Source: Micromonospora zingiberis
GTDB taxonomy: Bacteria; Actinomycetota; Actinomycetes; Mycobacteriales; Micromonosporaceae
Direction: 5' to 3'
NCBI RefSeq assembly: GCF_004331455.1
Contig: NZ_SJJR01000015.1
Location: 1 to 64,000 of the forward strand
Length of the DNA stretch: 64,000 nt
Part shown: positions 56,738 to 64,000 of the stretch, piece after piece
How positions within the stretch are numbered: the first letter of the stretch is position 1
Layout: each line of letters begins with the position of its first letter
The notes under the pieces: generated by a model
Told to the model about the DNA's origin: nothing
Database searches by the model: none
What the model saw: only the letters and a program-made list of their open reading frames with translations
Made by a program: the position numbers and the translations under genes

Positions 56738-57814
56738 ATGAACGAGGTGACCCGGATTCCGGTCGGCGGCGAGCGGCCGTACGACGTGCTGGTCGGTCGT
56801 GGCCTGCTCGACACGCTGCCCGGCCTGCTGCCCGACGCCACCCGGGTGGCGGTGCTGCACGCCCCGCCGCTGAAGGAACTGGCCGACGCCATCGGCGACC
56901 GGCTCGGCGCGGCCGGCGTGACACCGCTGTCGATCGAGGTGCCCGACGCCGAGGCCGGCAAGCACGTCGACGTGGCGGCGGCCTGCTGGGACCGGCTCGG
57001 TGCGGCCGGTTTCACCCGGACCGACGCGGTGGTCGGGCTGGGCGGCGGTGCGGTCACCGACCTGGCCGGGTTCGTGGCCGCCTGCTGGTTGCGTGGGGTG
57101 CGCTGGGTGCCGGTGGCCACCTCGCTGCTCGGCATGGTCGACGCGGCGGTGGGTGGCAAGACCGGTATCAACACCGCGGCCGGCAAGAACCTGGTCGGTG
57201 CCTTCCACCCGCCGGTCGGGGTGTTGGCGGATCTCAGCACGCTGGACACCCTGCCGCCGGTCGACCTGGCCGCCGGCCTGGCCGAGGTGGTCAAGTGTGG
57301 CTTCATCGCCGACCCGGTCATCCTCGACCTGGTCGAGCGGGACGCGGCGGCGGCCATCGACCCGACCGGGCCGGTGGCCCGGGAGTTGATCGAGCGGGCG
57401 ATCCGGGTCAAGGCCGACGTGGTCGCCGGGGACCTGCGCGAGTCGGGCGTACGGGAGGTGCTCAACTACGGGCACACCCTGGCGCATGCGATCGAGAAGG
57501 TCGAGGGGTACCGCTGGCGGCACGGTCACGCCGTGTCGGTCGGTCTGGTGTACGCCGCCGAGCTGGCCCGGCTCGCCGGCCGGTTGGACGCGGTCACCGC
57601 CCGCCGGCACCGCGACGTGCTCACCGCGCTCGACCTGCCCACCCACTACCCGGCCGACGCCTGGCCACAGTTGCTGGCCACGATGCGGGTCGACAAGAAG
57701 GCCCGGGGCAGCCAGCTGCGGTTCGTGGTGCTCGACGGGCTGGCCCGGCCGGCGATCCTGGCCGGCCCCGACGACGACCTGCTGCACGCGGCCTACGCGG
57801 CGGTCACCTCATGA
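56738..57814 (+). CDS. aroB: 3-dehydroquinate synthase
   Basis: 358 residues. It converts DAHP to 3-dehydroquinate with NAD+ and Zn2+ or Co2+. NAD-binding GLGGGAVTDLAGFVA (about residues 103-117), GGKTGINTAAGKN, and the metal ligands in LAEVVKCG (Glu), NYGHTLAHAIE (His) and HGHAVSVG (His) are all present. It overlaps aroQ (ATGA). Confidence 0.95.
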   Translation: MNEVTRIPVGGERPYDVLVGRGLLDTLPGLLPDATRVAVLHAPPLKELADAIGDRLGAAGVTPLSIEVPDAEAGKHVDVAAACWDRLGAAGFTRTDAVVGLGGGAVTDLAGFVAACWLRGVRWVPVATSLLGMVDAAVGGKTGINTAAGKNLVGAFHPPVGVLADLSTLDTLPPVDLAAGLAEVVKCGFIADPVILDLVERDAAAAIDPTGPVARELIERAIRVKADVVAGDLRESGVREVLNYGHTLAHAIEKVEGYRWRHGHAVSVGLVYAAELARLAGRLDAVTARRHRDVLTALDLPTHYPADAWPQLLATMRVDKKARGSQLRFVVLDGLARPAILAGPDDDLLHAAYAAVTS

Positions 57815-58251
57815 GGGTGTACGTGCTCAACGGGCCGAATCTGGGCCGGCTGGGCAGCCGGCAGGTCGACGTGTACGGGGTGACCAGCTACGCGGATCTG
57901 GTCGAGCTGTGTGAGTCGACCGGGCGGGAGCTCGGGCTGAGCGTCACCGTGCGGCAGACCGACGCCGAGCACGAGCTGCTCGGCTGGCTGCACGCGGCGG
58001 CGGACGAGAGGGCTGCCGTGGTGCTGAACCCGGCGGCCTGGTCGCACTACTCGATCGCGGTGCGGGACGCCTGCGCGATGCTGCGCGGTCCGCTGGTGGA
58101 GGTGCACATCTCCAACATCCACGCCCGGGAGGAGTTCCGGCACCACTCGGTGGTGTCGGCGGTGGCGACCGGGGTGATCTGCGGACTCGGCGTGGACGGC
58201 TACCGCCTCGCCCTGCACCACCTCGCCACCCGCCGCGACCACGACAACTGA
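57811..58251 (+). CDS. aroQ: 3-dehydroquinate dehydratase, type II
   Basis: 146 residues, the usual size of the dodecameric type II enzyme. It dehydrates 3-dehydroquinate. NGPNLGRLGSRQVDVYG (residues 7-23) holds the catalytic Arg and Tyr, VVLNPAAWSHYSIAVRDA (about 70-87) the Asn and His, HISNIHAREEFRHHSV (about 100-115) the second His and Arg. NPAAW-SHYS replaces the more usual NPAAY-THTS. It overlaps aroB; a long intergenic repeat region follows. Confidence 0.95.
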   Translation: MRVYVLNGPNLGRLGSRQVDVYGVTSYADLVELCESTGRELGLSVTVRQTDAEHELLGWLHAAADERAAVVLNPAAWSHYSIAVRDACAMLRGPLVEVHISNIHAREEFRHHSVVSAVATGVICGLGVDGYRLALHHLATRRDHDN

Positions 58252-58329
58252 CGCCACCGGCCCGGCTGCTGCCCGGGCGGCACACCCTTCCCGGACGCGG
58301 TGCGCTGTGGCCGCACCAGCCCTCAGCAT

Positions 58330-58769
58330 CCGTGCCCAGCGTCCGTTCGTGGCGTCCCTTCGTGGCGCCCGTGCCCAGGCGCTGGCGCCCAGCGTCCGTG
58401 TCTGGCGCCCGGCGCCCGGACCGGCGCCCGGCCCGGCGCTCGGCGCCACAGTGGCGACACCGCGTTACGAGCACCGTCGGTGACCGTGCCGGCGAGGTCG
58501 TCCATACCCACCCGCAGGCTTTGCTCTGCTTCAACCCACGCAATAGCTACTGAACAGGGACGACGCGGGTGGTCCGTCCGACGGCTCGGGGCCGGCCGAT
58601 GCGGACAGTGACTGTTGCGTGGGTTGAAGCAGAGCAAAGGGGCCGCAGGTGGTGGTCGGGGGAGGGGTGGCGGTGCGGGCCGTGACGGTTCAGATGCGTC
58701 CGCTGGCCGCTGGCCGCTGGCCGTTAGCCGTCGGCTGGTGGACCGGGGACCGGGGACCGGGGACCGGGG
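58330..58769. repeat. composite element 5: left repeats, 25-bp inverted repeat, heptamer array
   Basis: This fills most of the 619-base aroQ-efp gap (58252-58870), which has no gene. GCCCAGCGTCCGT occurs twice (58334-58346, 58387-58399) among GGCGCCC units. A perfect 25-bp inverted repeat has arms 58519-58543 (core CTTTGCTCTGCTTCAACCC) and 58615-58639, with six more pairs of nine inside and a 71-base middle. To the right lies a period-7 array from 58700: CCGCTGG three times, CCGTTAG, CCGTCGG, CTGGTGG, then ACCGGGG four times up to 58769, followed by more G-rich DNA. Confidence 0.8.
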
Positions 58770-58826
58770 GTGGTGGGGTGGGCGGGGCGGCGGCGGGCGG
58801 CGGGTCGGGTGGCAGCTCGGGCCTAG

Positions 58827-58832
58827 TAGACT
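58827..58832 (+). promoter_or_regulatory. putative -10 box of efp-nusB
   Basis: TAGACT, the same hexamer as before yajC and the DedA gene, would begin a leader of about 32 bases that keeps AGGCAGGA before the efp ATG. No clear -35. Confidence 0.45.
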
Positions 58833-58870
58833 CGGTGGGTCTGTCCGCCAGCTGATGATCAAGGCAGGAA

Positions 58871-59428
58871 ATGGCCACCACCAACGACCTGAAGAACGGC
58901 CTGGTACTCAACCTCGACGGGGAGCTCTGGGCCGTCGTCGAGTTCCAGCACGTCAAGCCCGGTAAGGGTGGTGCGTTCGTGCGTACCACGCTGAAGAACG
59001 TGCTCTCCGGCAAGGTCGTCGACAAGACCTTCAACGCGGGCACCAAGGTCGAGACCGCGACCGTGGACAAGCGCACCATGCAGTACCTGTACGCCGACGG
59101 CGAGGACTACGTCTTCATGGACATGGAGACGTTCGACCAGATCACCGTGCCCGGTGGGACGGTCGGCGAGGCGGCGAACTACCTGCTGCCCGAGGCCGAG
59201 GCGATCGTGGCCACGCACGAGGGGGTGCCGCTCTACATCGAGCTGCCGACCTCGGTCGTGCTGGAGGTCACCTACACCGAGCCGGGCCTGCAGGGTGACC
59301 GGTCCACCGGTGGCAACAAGCCGGCGACCGTGGAGACCGGCGCGACCGTGCAGGTGCCGCTCTTCATCACCACCGGCGAGAAGATCAAGGTCGACACCCG
59401 CGACGGCCGTTACCTCGGCCGCGCCTGA
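58871..59428 (+). CDS. efp: translation elongation factor P
   Basis: 185 residues. EF-P relieves ribosome stalling at proline runs. Domain I (1-65) has the tip loop KPGKGGAFVRT with Lys at about residue 32, the site modified in many bacteria; no modification genes are nearby. Domain II and III follow with GTVGEAANYLLP and the closing GEKIKVDTRDGRYLGRA. Many Pro-rich proteins in this window, such as the 1144-residue one, would need it. It overlaps nusB (TGATG). Confidence 0.95.
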   Translation: MATTNDLKNGLVLNLDGELWAVVEFQHVKPGKGGAFVRTTLKNVLSGKVVDKTFNAGTKVETATVDKRTMQYLYADGEDYVFMDMETFDQITVPGGTVGEAANYLLPEAEAIVATHEGVPLYIELPTSVVLEVTYTEPGLQGDRSTGGNKPATVETGATVQVPLFITTGEKIKVDTRDGRYLGRA

Positions 59429-59862
59429 TGGCCGAGGGTCCGAAGCAGCAGATGCCGGCGCGTCGCAAGGCGCGCAAGCGGGCGCTGGACGTGCTCTTCG
59501 AGGCCGACCTGCGTGATCGTCCGCCGGTCGAGGTGTTGGCCGGCTACGTCGAGCGGATCGAGAAGCCGCGCCCCGACCATCTGGGGTACGCGGTCGGCCT
59601 GGTCGAGGGCGTGGCCGGTCACCTCGACCGGATCGACGAGCTGATCGCCAGCTACGCCGAGGGCTGGACGCTGGACCGGATGCCGGTGGTCGACCGCAAC
59701 CTGGCCCGGATCGCGGTGTACGAGTTGCTCTACGTCGACGAGATCGACGACGCGGTGGCGATCAGTGAGGCCGTCGAACTGGCTCGGCAGATGTCGACCG
59801 ACGACTCGCCCCGCTTCCTCAACGGCCTGCTCGGCCGGATCGCCGAGTACGCCACCCGCTGA
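59428..59862 (+). CDS. nusB: transcription antitermination factor NusB
   Basis: 144 residues, all-helical. RRKARKRALDVLFEADLR is the RNA-binding N-terminal region, and DRMPVVDRNLARIAVYELLY followed by AISEAVELARQMSTDDSPRFLNGLLGRIA is the diagnostic NusB C-terminal half. With NusE (S10) it binds boxA in rRNA leaders. It shares one base with efp. The efp-nusB order is conserved. Confidence 0.94.
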   Translation: MAEGPKQQMPARRKARKRALDVLFEADLRDRPPVEVLAGYVERIEKPRPDHLGYAVGLVEGVAGHLDRIDELIASYAEGWTLDRMPVVDRNLARIAVYELLYVDEIDDAVAISEAVELARQMSTDDSPRFLNGLLGRIAEYATR

Positions 59863-59965
59863 CCTGGCCACGCGCGGGCCACGACCCGGCGTCCACCGGT
59901 AGCGACCGGTCGGGGCGCCAGCCGGTAGGCGCGGCGCGGTCACCGACGAGGCGACCGGAACGACG

Positions 59966-59995
59966 AAAGGCCCGCGCCGTCCGGCGCGGGCCTTT
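59966..59995. terminator. bidirectional terminator between nusB and bldD
   Basis: AAAGGCCCGCGCC (59966-59978) pairs perfectly with GGCGCGGGCCTTT (59983-59995), loop GTCC. The A/T ends give a short U-run on either strand. It serves both convergent genes. Confidence 0.88.
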
Positions 59996-60008
59996 GTTCG
60001 TGCCGGGG

Positions 60009-60497
60009 TCAGGAGGCGAAGAATGCCCGCGGGTCGGCGACCAGCACGCCGTGCTCGGTGAGCCGCTCGATCAGGCCGGACGGCGAGGCGTCGTAGACGA
60101 TCGCGAGAGCCCGCAGGTCGTCGGCGCGGATCGACAGCACGCGGCCGTTGTAGTCACCGCGCTGCTGCTGGATGGCGCGGGCGTACCGGGCGACGTAGGC
60201 GAGCTCCTCGCTGGCCTCGTCGTAGAGCCGCTCCAGGTCCAGGACGATCTTGCTGGTGGGCTCGTGCCGCACCCCGCTGCCGTCGGGCAGCAACTCCGAG
60301 ACCGGTACGCGGTAGAACTCGGCCAACTCGGCCAGGCGGGACACCGTGACGGCCCGGTCGCCGCGCTCGTACGAGCCGACCACCACCGCCTTCCACCGCC
60401 CGTTCGACTTCTCCTCCACGCCCTGCAGGGACAGGCCCTGCTGCTGGCGAATGGAGCGCAGACGGGCGCCCAGAGACTTGGCGTATTCAGAGGGCAT
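60009..60497 (-). CDS. bldD: developmental regulator BldD
   Basis: 162 residues from ATG 60497 (GGGAG 7 bases upstream). An N-terminal XRE-type helix-turn-helix (about residues 8-65, ARLRSIRQQQGLSLQGVEEKS) binds DNA. The C-terminal domain has the cyclic-di-GMP signature RxD-x8-RxxD: RGD, then YNGRVLSI, then RADD (about 115-129). c-di-GMP-dimerised BldD represses sporulation genes in Streptomyces; the same role is likely here. It points toward nusB and away from pyrR, with a 314-base divergent region between. Confidence 0.93.
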   Translation of the reverse strand: MPSEYAKSLGARLRSIRQQQGLSLQGVEEKSNGRWKAVVVGSYERGDRAVTVSRLAELAEFYRVPVSELLPDGSGVRHEPTSKIVLDLERLYDEASEELAYVARYARAIQQQRGDYNGRVLSIRADDLRALAIVYDASPSGLIERLTEHGVLVADPRAFFAS

Positions 60498-60615
60498 TCG
60501 GACACTCCCAGTGCTGCTCGGGGTTCTCCCAGCGATCGCTACGGAGCGTGACGGTACGGGGATTCGTACACGTGGTCAAGTGGTGATGACCTTCCAGTTG
60601 GGCACCCCGGGCGAC

Positions 60616-60645
60616 TTGTCCCGTTCTGCCCGCTGAACCGATACT
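60616..60645 (+). promoter_or_regulatory. pyr operon promoter
   Basis: TTGTCC (60616-60621), 18-base spacer, GATACT (60640-60645). It gives a leader of about 160 bases to the pyrR GTG. The rest of the 314-base bldD-pyrR region (60498-60811) holds the bldD promoter area and the PyrR RNA element; I see no gene in it. Confidence 0.5.
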
Positions 60646-60768
60646 CTCGCCGTGACGCCCCGCGTGGGCTGAGCCACTCGCGCCCGACCATGGTCACGGC
60701 GACGACCACTGGTAACGTGGCCGCAGCCCTCCTGCCGGCCGTACGTGGCTGACCTGGAGGATCCGACG

Positions 60769-60805
60769 TCCTTTAACGACCCGTCCCGTGAGGCGGGGAA
60801 GGAGG
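60769..60805 (+). promoter_or_regulatory. PyrR-binding RNA element over the pyrR ribosome site
   Basis: The leader reads TCCTTTAACGACCCGTCCCG then TGAGGCGGGGAAGGAGG. This resembles the actinobacterial PyrR site: a lower stem CCTT/AAGG, an upper stem CCCG/CGGG, and the conserved UCCcGUGAGG loop side. The 3' strand is the Shine-Dalgarno sequence (GGAAGGAGG), so bound PyrR should block translation of pyrR when UMP is high. Family knowledge: PyrR binds UCCAGAGAGG-like loops; translational control is reported in mycobacteria. Confidence 0.72.
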
Positions 60806-60811
60806 TCCGCC

Positions 60812-61399
60812 GTGGCCTACCCACCGGCTGCCCGCTCGTCGCCACCGCGACAACCCTCGGTGAAGGTGATTCTGACCAGCGCCGACGTGCAACGCGTCGT
60901 CGACCGGATCGCCCACCAGATCCTGGAGAAGACCCAGGGTGCCGCCGACACCGTGCTGCTCGGCGTGCCGACCCGGGGCGCACCCCTGGCCCGGCGGCTC
61001 GCCGCCCGGATCAACGCCTTCGAGGGCATCTCCGTGCCCGTCGGTGTGCTCGACATCACCCTCTACCGCGATGATCTGCGGCGCAACGCCACCCGGGCGG
61101 TCGGCCCGACCCAGTTGCCGCCCGGCGGGATAGACGGCATGCGGGTGATCCTCGTCGACGACGTGCTCTTCTCCGGCCGTACGGTCCGCGCCGCCCTGGA
61201 CGCGCTGGGCGACCTCGGGCGCCCGGCGTCCGTGCAACTCGCCGTGCTGGTCGACCGGGGACACCGACAGCTACCGATCCGCGCCGACTACGTCGGCAAG
61301 AACATCCCGACCGCGCTCGCCGAGAGCGTGAAGGTGACGCTGGCCGAGACCGACGACGTCGACGAGGTCCGGCTCTACGCGGAGGGAGCCCACTCGTGA
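60812..61399 (+). CDS. pyrR: PyrR, pyrimidine operon regulator / uracil phosphoribosyltransferase
   Basis: 195 residues from GTG 60812 (GGAAGGAGG 6 bases upstream). The type I phosphoribosyltransferase motif VILVDDVLFSGRTVRAALD lies at about residues 111-129; LGVPTRGAPLARRLA and DITLYRDDLRRNATRAV are PyrR marks. The N-terminal 23 residues are a Pro/Ser/Ala-rich extension. It binds the leader RNA in response to UMP and can make UMP from uracil. It overlaps pyrB (GTGA). Confidence 0.94.
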   Translation: MAYPPAARSSPPRQPSVKVILTSADVQRVVDRIAHQILEKTQGAADTVLLGVPTRGAPLARRLAARINAFEGISVPVGVLDITLYRDDLRRNATRAVGPTQLPPGGIDGMRVILVDDVLFSGRTVRAALDALGDLGRPASVQLAVLVDRGHRQLPIRADYVGKNIPTALAESVKVTLAETDDVDEVRLYAEGAHS

Positions 61400-62322
61400 T
61401 CAGGCACCTGCTCTCCGGCGCCGATCTCGACGCCGACACCGCCCTCCAGATCCTGGACACCGCGGCCGAGATGGCCGCCGTTTCCGGCCGCGAGGTCAAG
61501 AAGCTGCCCGCGCTGCGCGGACGGACGGTGGTCAACCTCTTCTACGAGGACTCCACCCGGACCCGGATCTCCTTCGAGGCGGCGGCGAAGCGGCTCAGCG
61601 CCGACGTGATCAACTTTTCCGCCAAGGGCTCCAGCGTCGCCAAGGGCGAGAGCCTGAAGGACACCGCGCTGACCCTCCAGGCGATGGGCGCGGACGCGGT
61701 CGTCGTCCGGCACCCGGCCTCGGGTGCCCCGCACCGGCTCGCCGACTGGGTCGACGGCTCGGTGGTCAACGCCGGCGACGGTACCCACGAGCACCCCACC
61801 CAGGCGCTGCTGGACGCGTACACGATGCGGTCCCGGCTGGGCCGGCTGGCCGGCCTGTCGGTCGCGGTCGTCGGTGACGTGCTGCACTCCCGGGTGGCCC
61901 GCTCCAACGTGCTGCTGCTGTCCACGCTCGGCGCCAAGGTCACCCTGGTCGGGCCGCCCACCCTCATCCCGGTCGACATCGCCGCCGCCCTGGCACCCGG
62001 CACCGACGTCTGCTACGACCTGGACGCGGTGCTGCCGTCGGCGGACGTGGTGATGATGCTGCGGGTGCAGCGGGAGCGGATGGGCGACTCCTACTTCCCG
62101 TCCGCCCGCGAGTACGCCCGCCGCTACGGCCTGGACGGTGCCCGGATGCGCCGATTGCCGGAGCACGCGATCGTCATGCACCCCGGCCCGATGAACCGGG
62201 GCATGGAGATCACTCCGGAGGTCGCCGACTCGCCCCGCTCCACCATCGTCGAACAGGTCGCCAACGGGGTCTCCGTGCGGATGGCCGTCCTCTACCTGCT
62301 GCTCGGGGGGAACAACCGGTGA
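61396..62322 (+). CDS. pyrB: aspartate carbamoyltransferase catalytic subunit
   Basis: 308 residues. It condenses carbamoyl phosphate with aspartate. The carbamoyl-phosphate site DSTRTRISFEAAAKRL (about residues 52-67), the 80s loop KGESLKDT, HPTQALLDAYTMRS, and the late MHPGPMNRGMEI are intact. No regulatory pyrI follows; the next gene is pyrC, overlapping by 4 bases. Confidence 0.96.
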   Translation: MIRHLLSGADLDADTALQILDTAAEMAAVSGREVKKLPALRGRTVVNLFYEDSTRTRISFEAAAKRLSADVINFSAKGSSVAKGESLKDTALTLQAMGADAVVVRHPASGAPHRLADWVDGSVVNAGDGTHEHPTQALLDAYTMRSRLGRLAGLSVAVVGDVLHSRVARSNVLLLSTLGAKVTLVGPPTLIPVDIAAALAPGTDVCYDLDAVLPSADVVMMLRVQRERMGDSYFPSAREYARRYGLDGARMRRLPEHAIVMHPGPMNRGMEITPEVADSPRSTIVEQVANGVSVRMAVLYLLLGGNNR

Positions 62323-63650
62323 ACTCGTACCTGATCAAGAACGTGAGCGTGCTCGGCGCGGCGCCGACCGACCTGCTGCTGCGCGACGGCGTGGTCGCCG
62401 AGGTCGGCGCGGGGTTGTCCGCGCCGGACGCCGCGGTGGTCGACGCCGACGGTCTGGTCGCCCTGCCCGGCCTGGTCGATCTGCACACCCACCTGCGCGA
62501 GCCCGGCCGGGAGGACGCCGAGACCGTCGAGACCGGGTCCCGGGCGGCGGCGCTGGGCGGCTACACCGCGGTCTGCGCGATGGCGAACACCTCGCCGGTG
62601 GCGGACACCGCCGGGGTGGTCGAGCAGGTCTGGCGGCTCGGTCGGGAGGCCGGGCTGGTCGACGTGCAGCCGATCGGCGCGGTCACCGTCGGCCTGGCCG
62701 GCGAGCGCCTCGCCGAACTGGGCGCGATGGCCGACTCCGCCGCCCGGGTGCGGATCTTCTCCGACGACGGGCACTGCGTCGCCGACCCCCGGCTGATGCG
62801 TCGCGCCCTGGAGTACGTCAAGGCGTTCGACGGGATCATCGCCCAGCATGCCGAGGAGCCCCGGCTCACCGAGGGTGCGCAGATGCACGAGGGCGAGGTC
62901 TCCACCCGGCTGGGCCTGACCGGTTGGCCGGCGGTGGCCGAGGAAGCGATCATCGCCCGGGACGTGCTGCTGGCCGAGCACGTCGGCAGCCGGCTGCACG
63001 TCTGCCACGTCTCCACGGCCGGCAGCGTCGAGGTGCTGCGCCAGGCCAAGGCCCGGGGGGTACGGGTCACCGCCGAGGTGACCCCGCACCACCTGCTGCT
63101 CACCGACATGCTGGTGGGTGGGGGGAGCGAGCTGGCCAGCCCCGAGATCGCGGAGGGCTGGAGCCCGGCCGGAGCGTACGACCCGGTGTTCAAGGTCAAC
63201 CCGCCGCTGCGGACCGCCGCCGACATCGCCGCGCTGCGGGCCGCCCTGGTCGACGGGGTGATCGACATCGTCGCCACCGACCACGCCCCGCACGCGGTGG
63301 AGGACAAGGAGTGCGAGTGGGCGTACGCCCGGCCCGGGATGCTCGGGCTGGAGACGGCGCTGTCGATCGCGCTCGACGTGCTCGGCCCCGAGTGGGATCT
63401 GATCGCCGAGCGGATGTCGCGCACCCCGGCCCGGATCGCCGGGCTGACCGAGCACGGCCACGATCCCGCCCCCGGCGCCCCGGCCAACCTGACCCTGGTC
63501 GACCCGGGCGTCCGTCGGCTGGTCGACCCGGCGGAACTGGCCAGTCGCAGCCGTAACACCCCGTACGCCCGGATGACGCTGCCGGGTCGCATCGTGGCGA
63601 CCTTCCTGCGTGGCGAGGCGACGGTCCTGGACGGAAAGGCTGTCAAATAA
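62319..63650 (+). CDS. pyrC: dihydroorotase
   Basis: 443 residues, type I dihydroorotase (amidohydrolase). Metal ligands are visible in LVDLHTHLREPG (about residues 49-60), the His in HAEEPRL, HVCHVST, and the Asp in VATDHAPHAVEDK (about 323-335). It cyclises carbamoyl aspartate. The stop overlaps the carA start by one base (TAATG). Confidence 0.96.
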   Translation: MNSYLIKNVSVLGAAPTDLLLRDGVVAEVGAGLSAPDAAVVDADGLVALPGLVDLHTHLREPGREDAETVETGSRAAALGGYTAVCAMANTSPVADTAGVVEQVWRLGREAGLVDVQPIGAVTVGLAGERLAELGAMADSAARVRIFSDDGHCVADPRLMRRALEYVKAFDGIIAQHAEEPRLTEGAQMHEGEVSTRLGLTGWPAVAEEAIIARDVLLAEHVGSRLHVCHVSTAGSVEVLRQAKARGVRVTAEVTPHHLLLTDMLVGGGSELASPEIAEGWSPAGAYDPVFKVNPPLRTAADIAALRAALVDGVIDIVATDHAPHAVEDKECEWAYARPGMLGLETALSIALDVLGPEWDLIAERMSRTPARIAGLTEHGHDPAPGAPANLTLVDPGVRRLVDPAELASRSRNTPYARMTLPGRIVATFLRGEATVLDGKAVK

Positions 63651-64000
63651 TGGCAAGGCGCGCAGGAGCGATCCTCGTCCTGGAGGACGGGCGCACGTTT
63701 CACGGCGAGGCGTACGGCAGCGTCGGGGAGACCTTCGGCGAGGCGGTCTTCAACACCGGGATGACCGGCTACCAGGAGACGCTGACCGACCCGTCGTACC
63801 ACCGGCAGGTCGTGGTGCAGACCGCCCCGCACATCGGCAACACCGGCGTCAACGCCGAGGACGACGAGTCCCGGCGGATCTGGGTGGCCGGCTACGTGGT
63901 GCGTGACCCGGCCCGGGTCAGCTCGAACTGGCGGGCCACCGGTGGGCTGGAGGACCGGCTCGCCACCGAGGGTGTGGTCGGCATCAGCGGGGTGGACACC
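63650..64000 (+). CDS. carA: carbamoyl-phosphate synthase small subunit (cut off by window end)
   Basis: The first 117 codons are visible from ATG 63650. They read GAILVLEDGRTFHGEAYGS, then TFGEAVFNTGMTGYQETLTD and PHIGNTGVNAEDDES, the conserved N-terminal domain of CarA; the glutaminase domain lies beyond the window. The subunit hydrolyses glutamine and channels ammonia to CarB. It is the fourth gene of the pyr operon. Confidence 0.95.
   Translation, partial: MARRAGAILVLEDGRTFHGEAYGSVGETFGEAVFNTGMTGYQETLTDPSYHRQVVVQTAPHIGNTGVNAEDDESRRIWVAGYVVRDPARVSSNWRATGGLEDRLATEGVVGISGVDT

Noticed and set aside
60539..60552. BldD-box-like sequence upstream of bldD
   Set aside because: The minus strand reads TCACGCTCCGTAGC, which misses two conserved positions of the BldD consensus as I remember it; too weak to call autoregulation.

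Overview
The window is very GC-rich, almost fully coding, and carries actinobacterial hallmarks: a BldD orthologue with its cyclic-di-GMP motif, RuvABC next to YajC-SecD-SecF-Apt-RelA, a DUF948 gene and a small membrane-protein gene before alaS, many GTG starts, ATGA/GTGA overlaps and leaderless promoters. Protein style and gene order suggest a filamentous Micromonosporaceae member (Micromonospora-like). That is inference from reading; no search was run. I saw no rRNA, tRNA, CRISPR array, IS element or prophage.

Layout. 1-7.9 kb holds accessory genes: a cut-off secreted protein, an EmrB/QacA-type exporter with its TetR regulator and two palindromic operators, a DedA membrane protein, a CaCA-type cation antiporter, and a minus-strand pair (3-hydroxybutyrate dehydrogenase plus GAF/PucR regulator). 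8-17.5 kb is the conserved block ruvC-ruvA-ruvB-yajC-secD-secF-apt-relA (Holliday-junction processing, Sec translocation, purine salvage, stringent response). 17.5-27.2 kb has two tandem membrane-anchored cyclophilins (minus), a metallo-beta-lactamase-fold hydrolase, hisS, a secreted SGNH hydrolase, a secreted streptogrisin-type protease, aspS and an NAD-dependent sugar-epimerase/reductase-like gene. 27.2-31.3 kb has an ArsR-type regulator coupled to an MFS transporter, an acetyltransferase remnant, a small membrane protein and rarA. 31.3-40.9 kb runs rarA-coupled giant disordered membrane protein, DUF948, small membrane protein, alaS, ruvX, mltG, aroE.

41.0-54.8 kb is an extracellular-polysaccharide region lying between aroE and aroC. 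It encodes a secreted GH26-like hydrolase, a secreted beta-propeller protein, a Wzz-like co-polymerase with a degenerate kinase domain, an O-antigen-ligase/polymerase-like protein, a Wzx/MurJ-like flippase, a sulfotransferase, a phosphotransferase-fold protein, an Alg14/Alg13-type split glycosyltransferase, a GT2 glycosyltransferase and a methyltransferase. Together these could assemble, export, decorate and trim a possibly sulfated polymer; no priming glycosyltransferase is present here.

54.9-64 kb returns to housekeeping: aroC-aroK-aroB-aroQ, efp-nusB, bldD on the opposite strand behind a bidirectional terminator, then a pyr operon (pyrR-pyrB-pyrC-carA, the last running off the window) with a PyrR-type RNA element overlapping the pyrR ribosome binding site.

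The most unusual non-coding signal is a family of composite intergenic elements at the 3' ends of relA, hisS, aspS, aroE and aroQ. Each has a long inverted repeat; most are flanked by a C-rich tract on the left and a G-rich, often tandemly repeated, tract on the right (for example 13 copies of GGGTGC after relA). Three of them share the core CGATCTTG. They look like dispersed terminator or REP-like elements with G-quadruplex potential.
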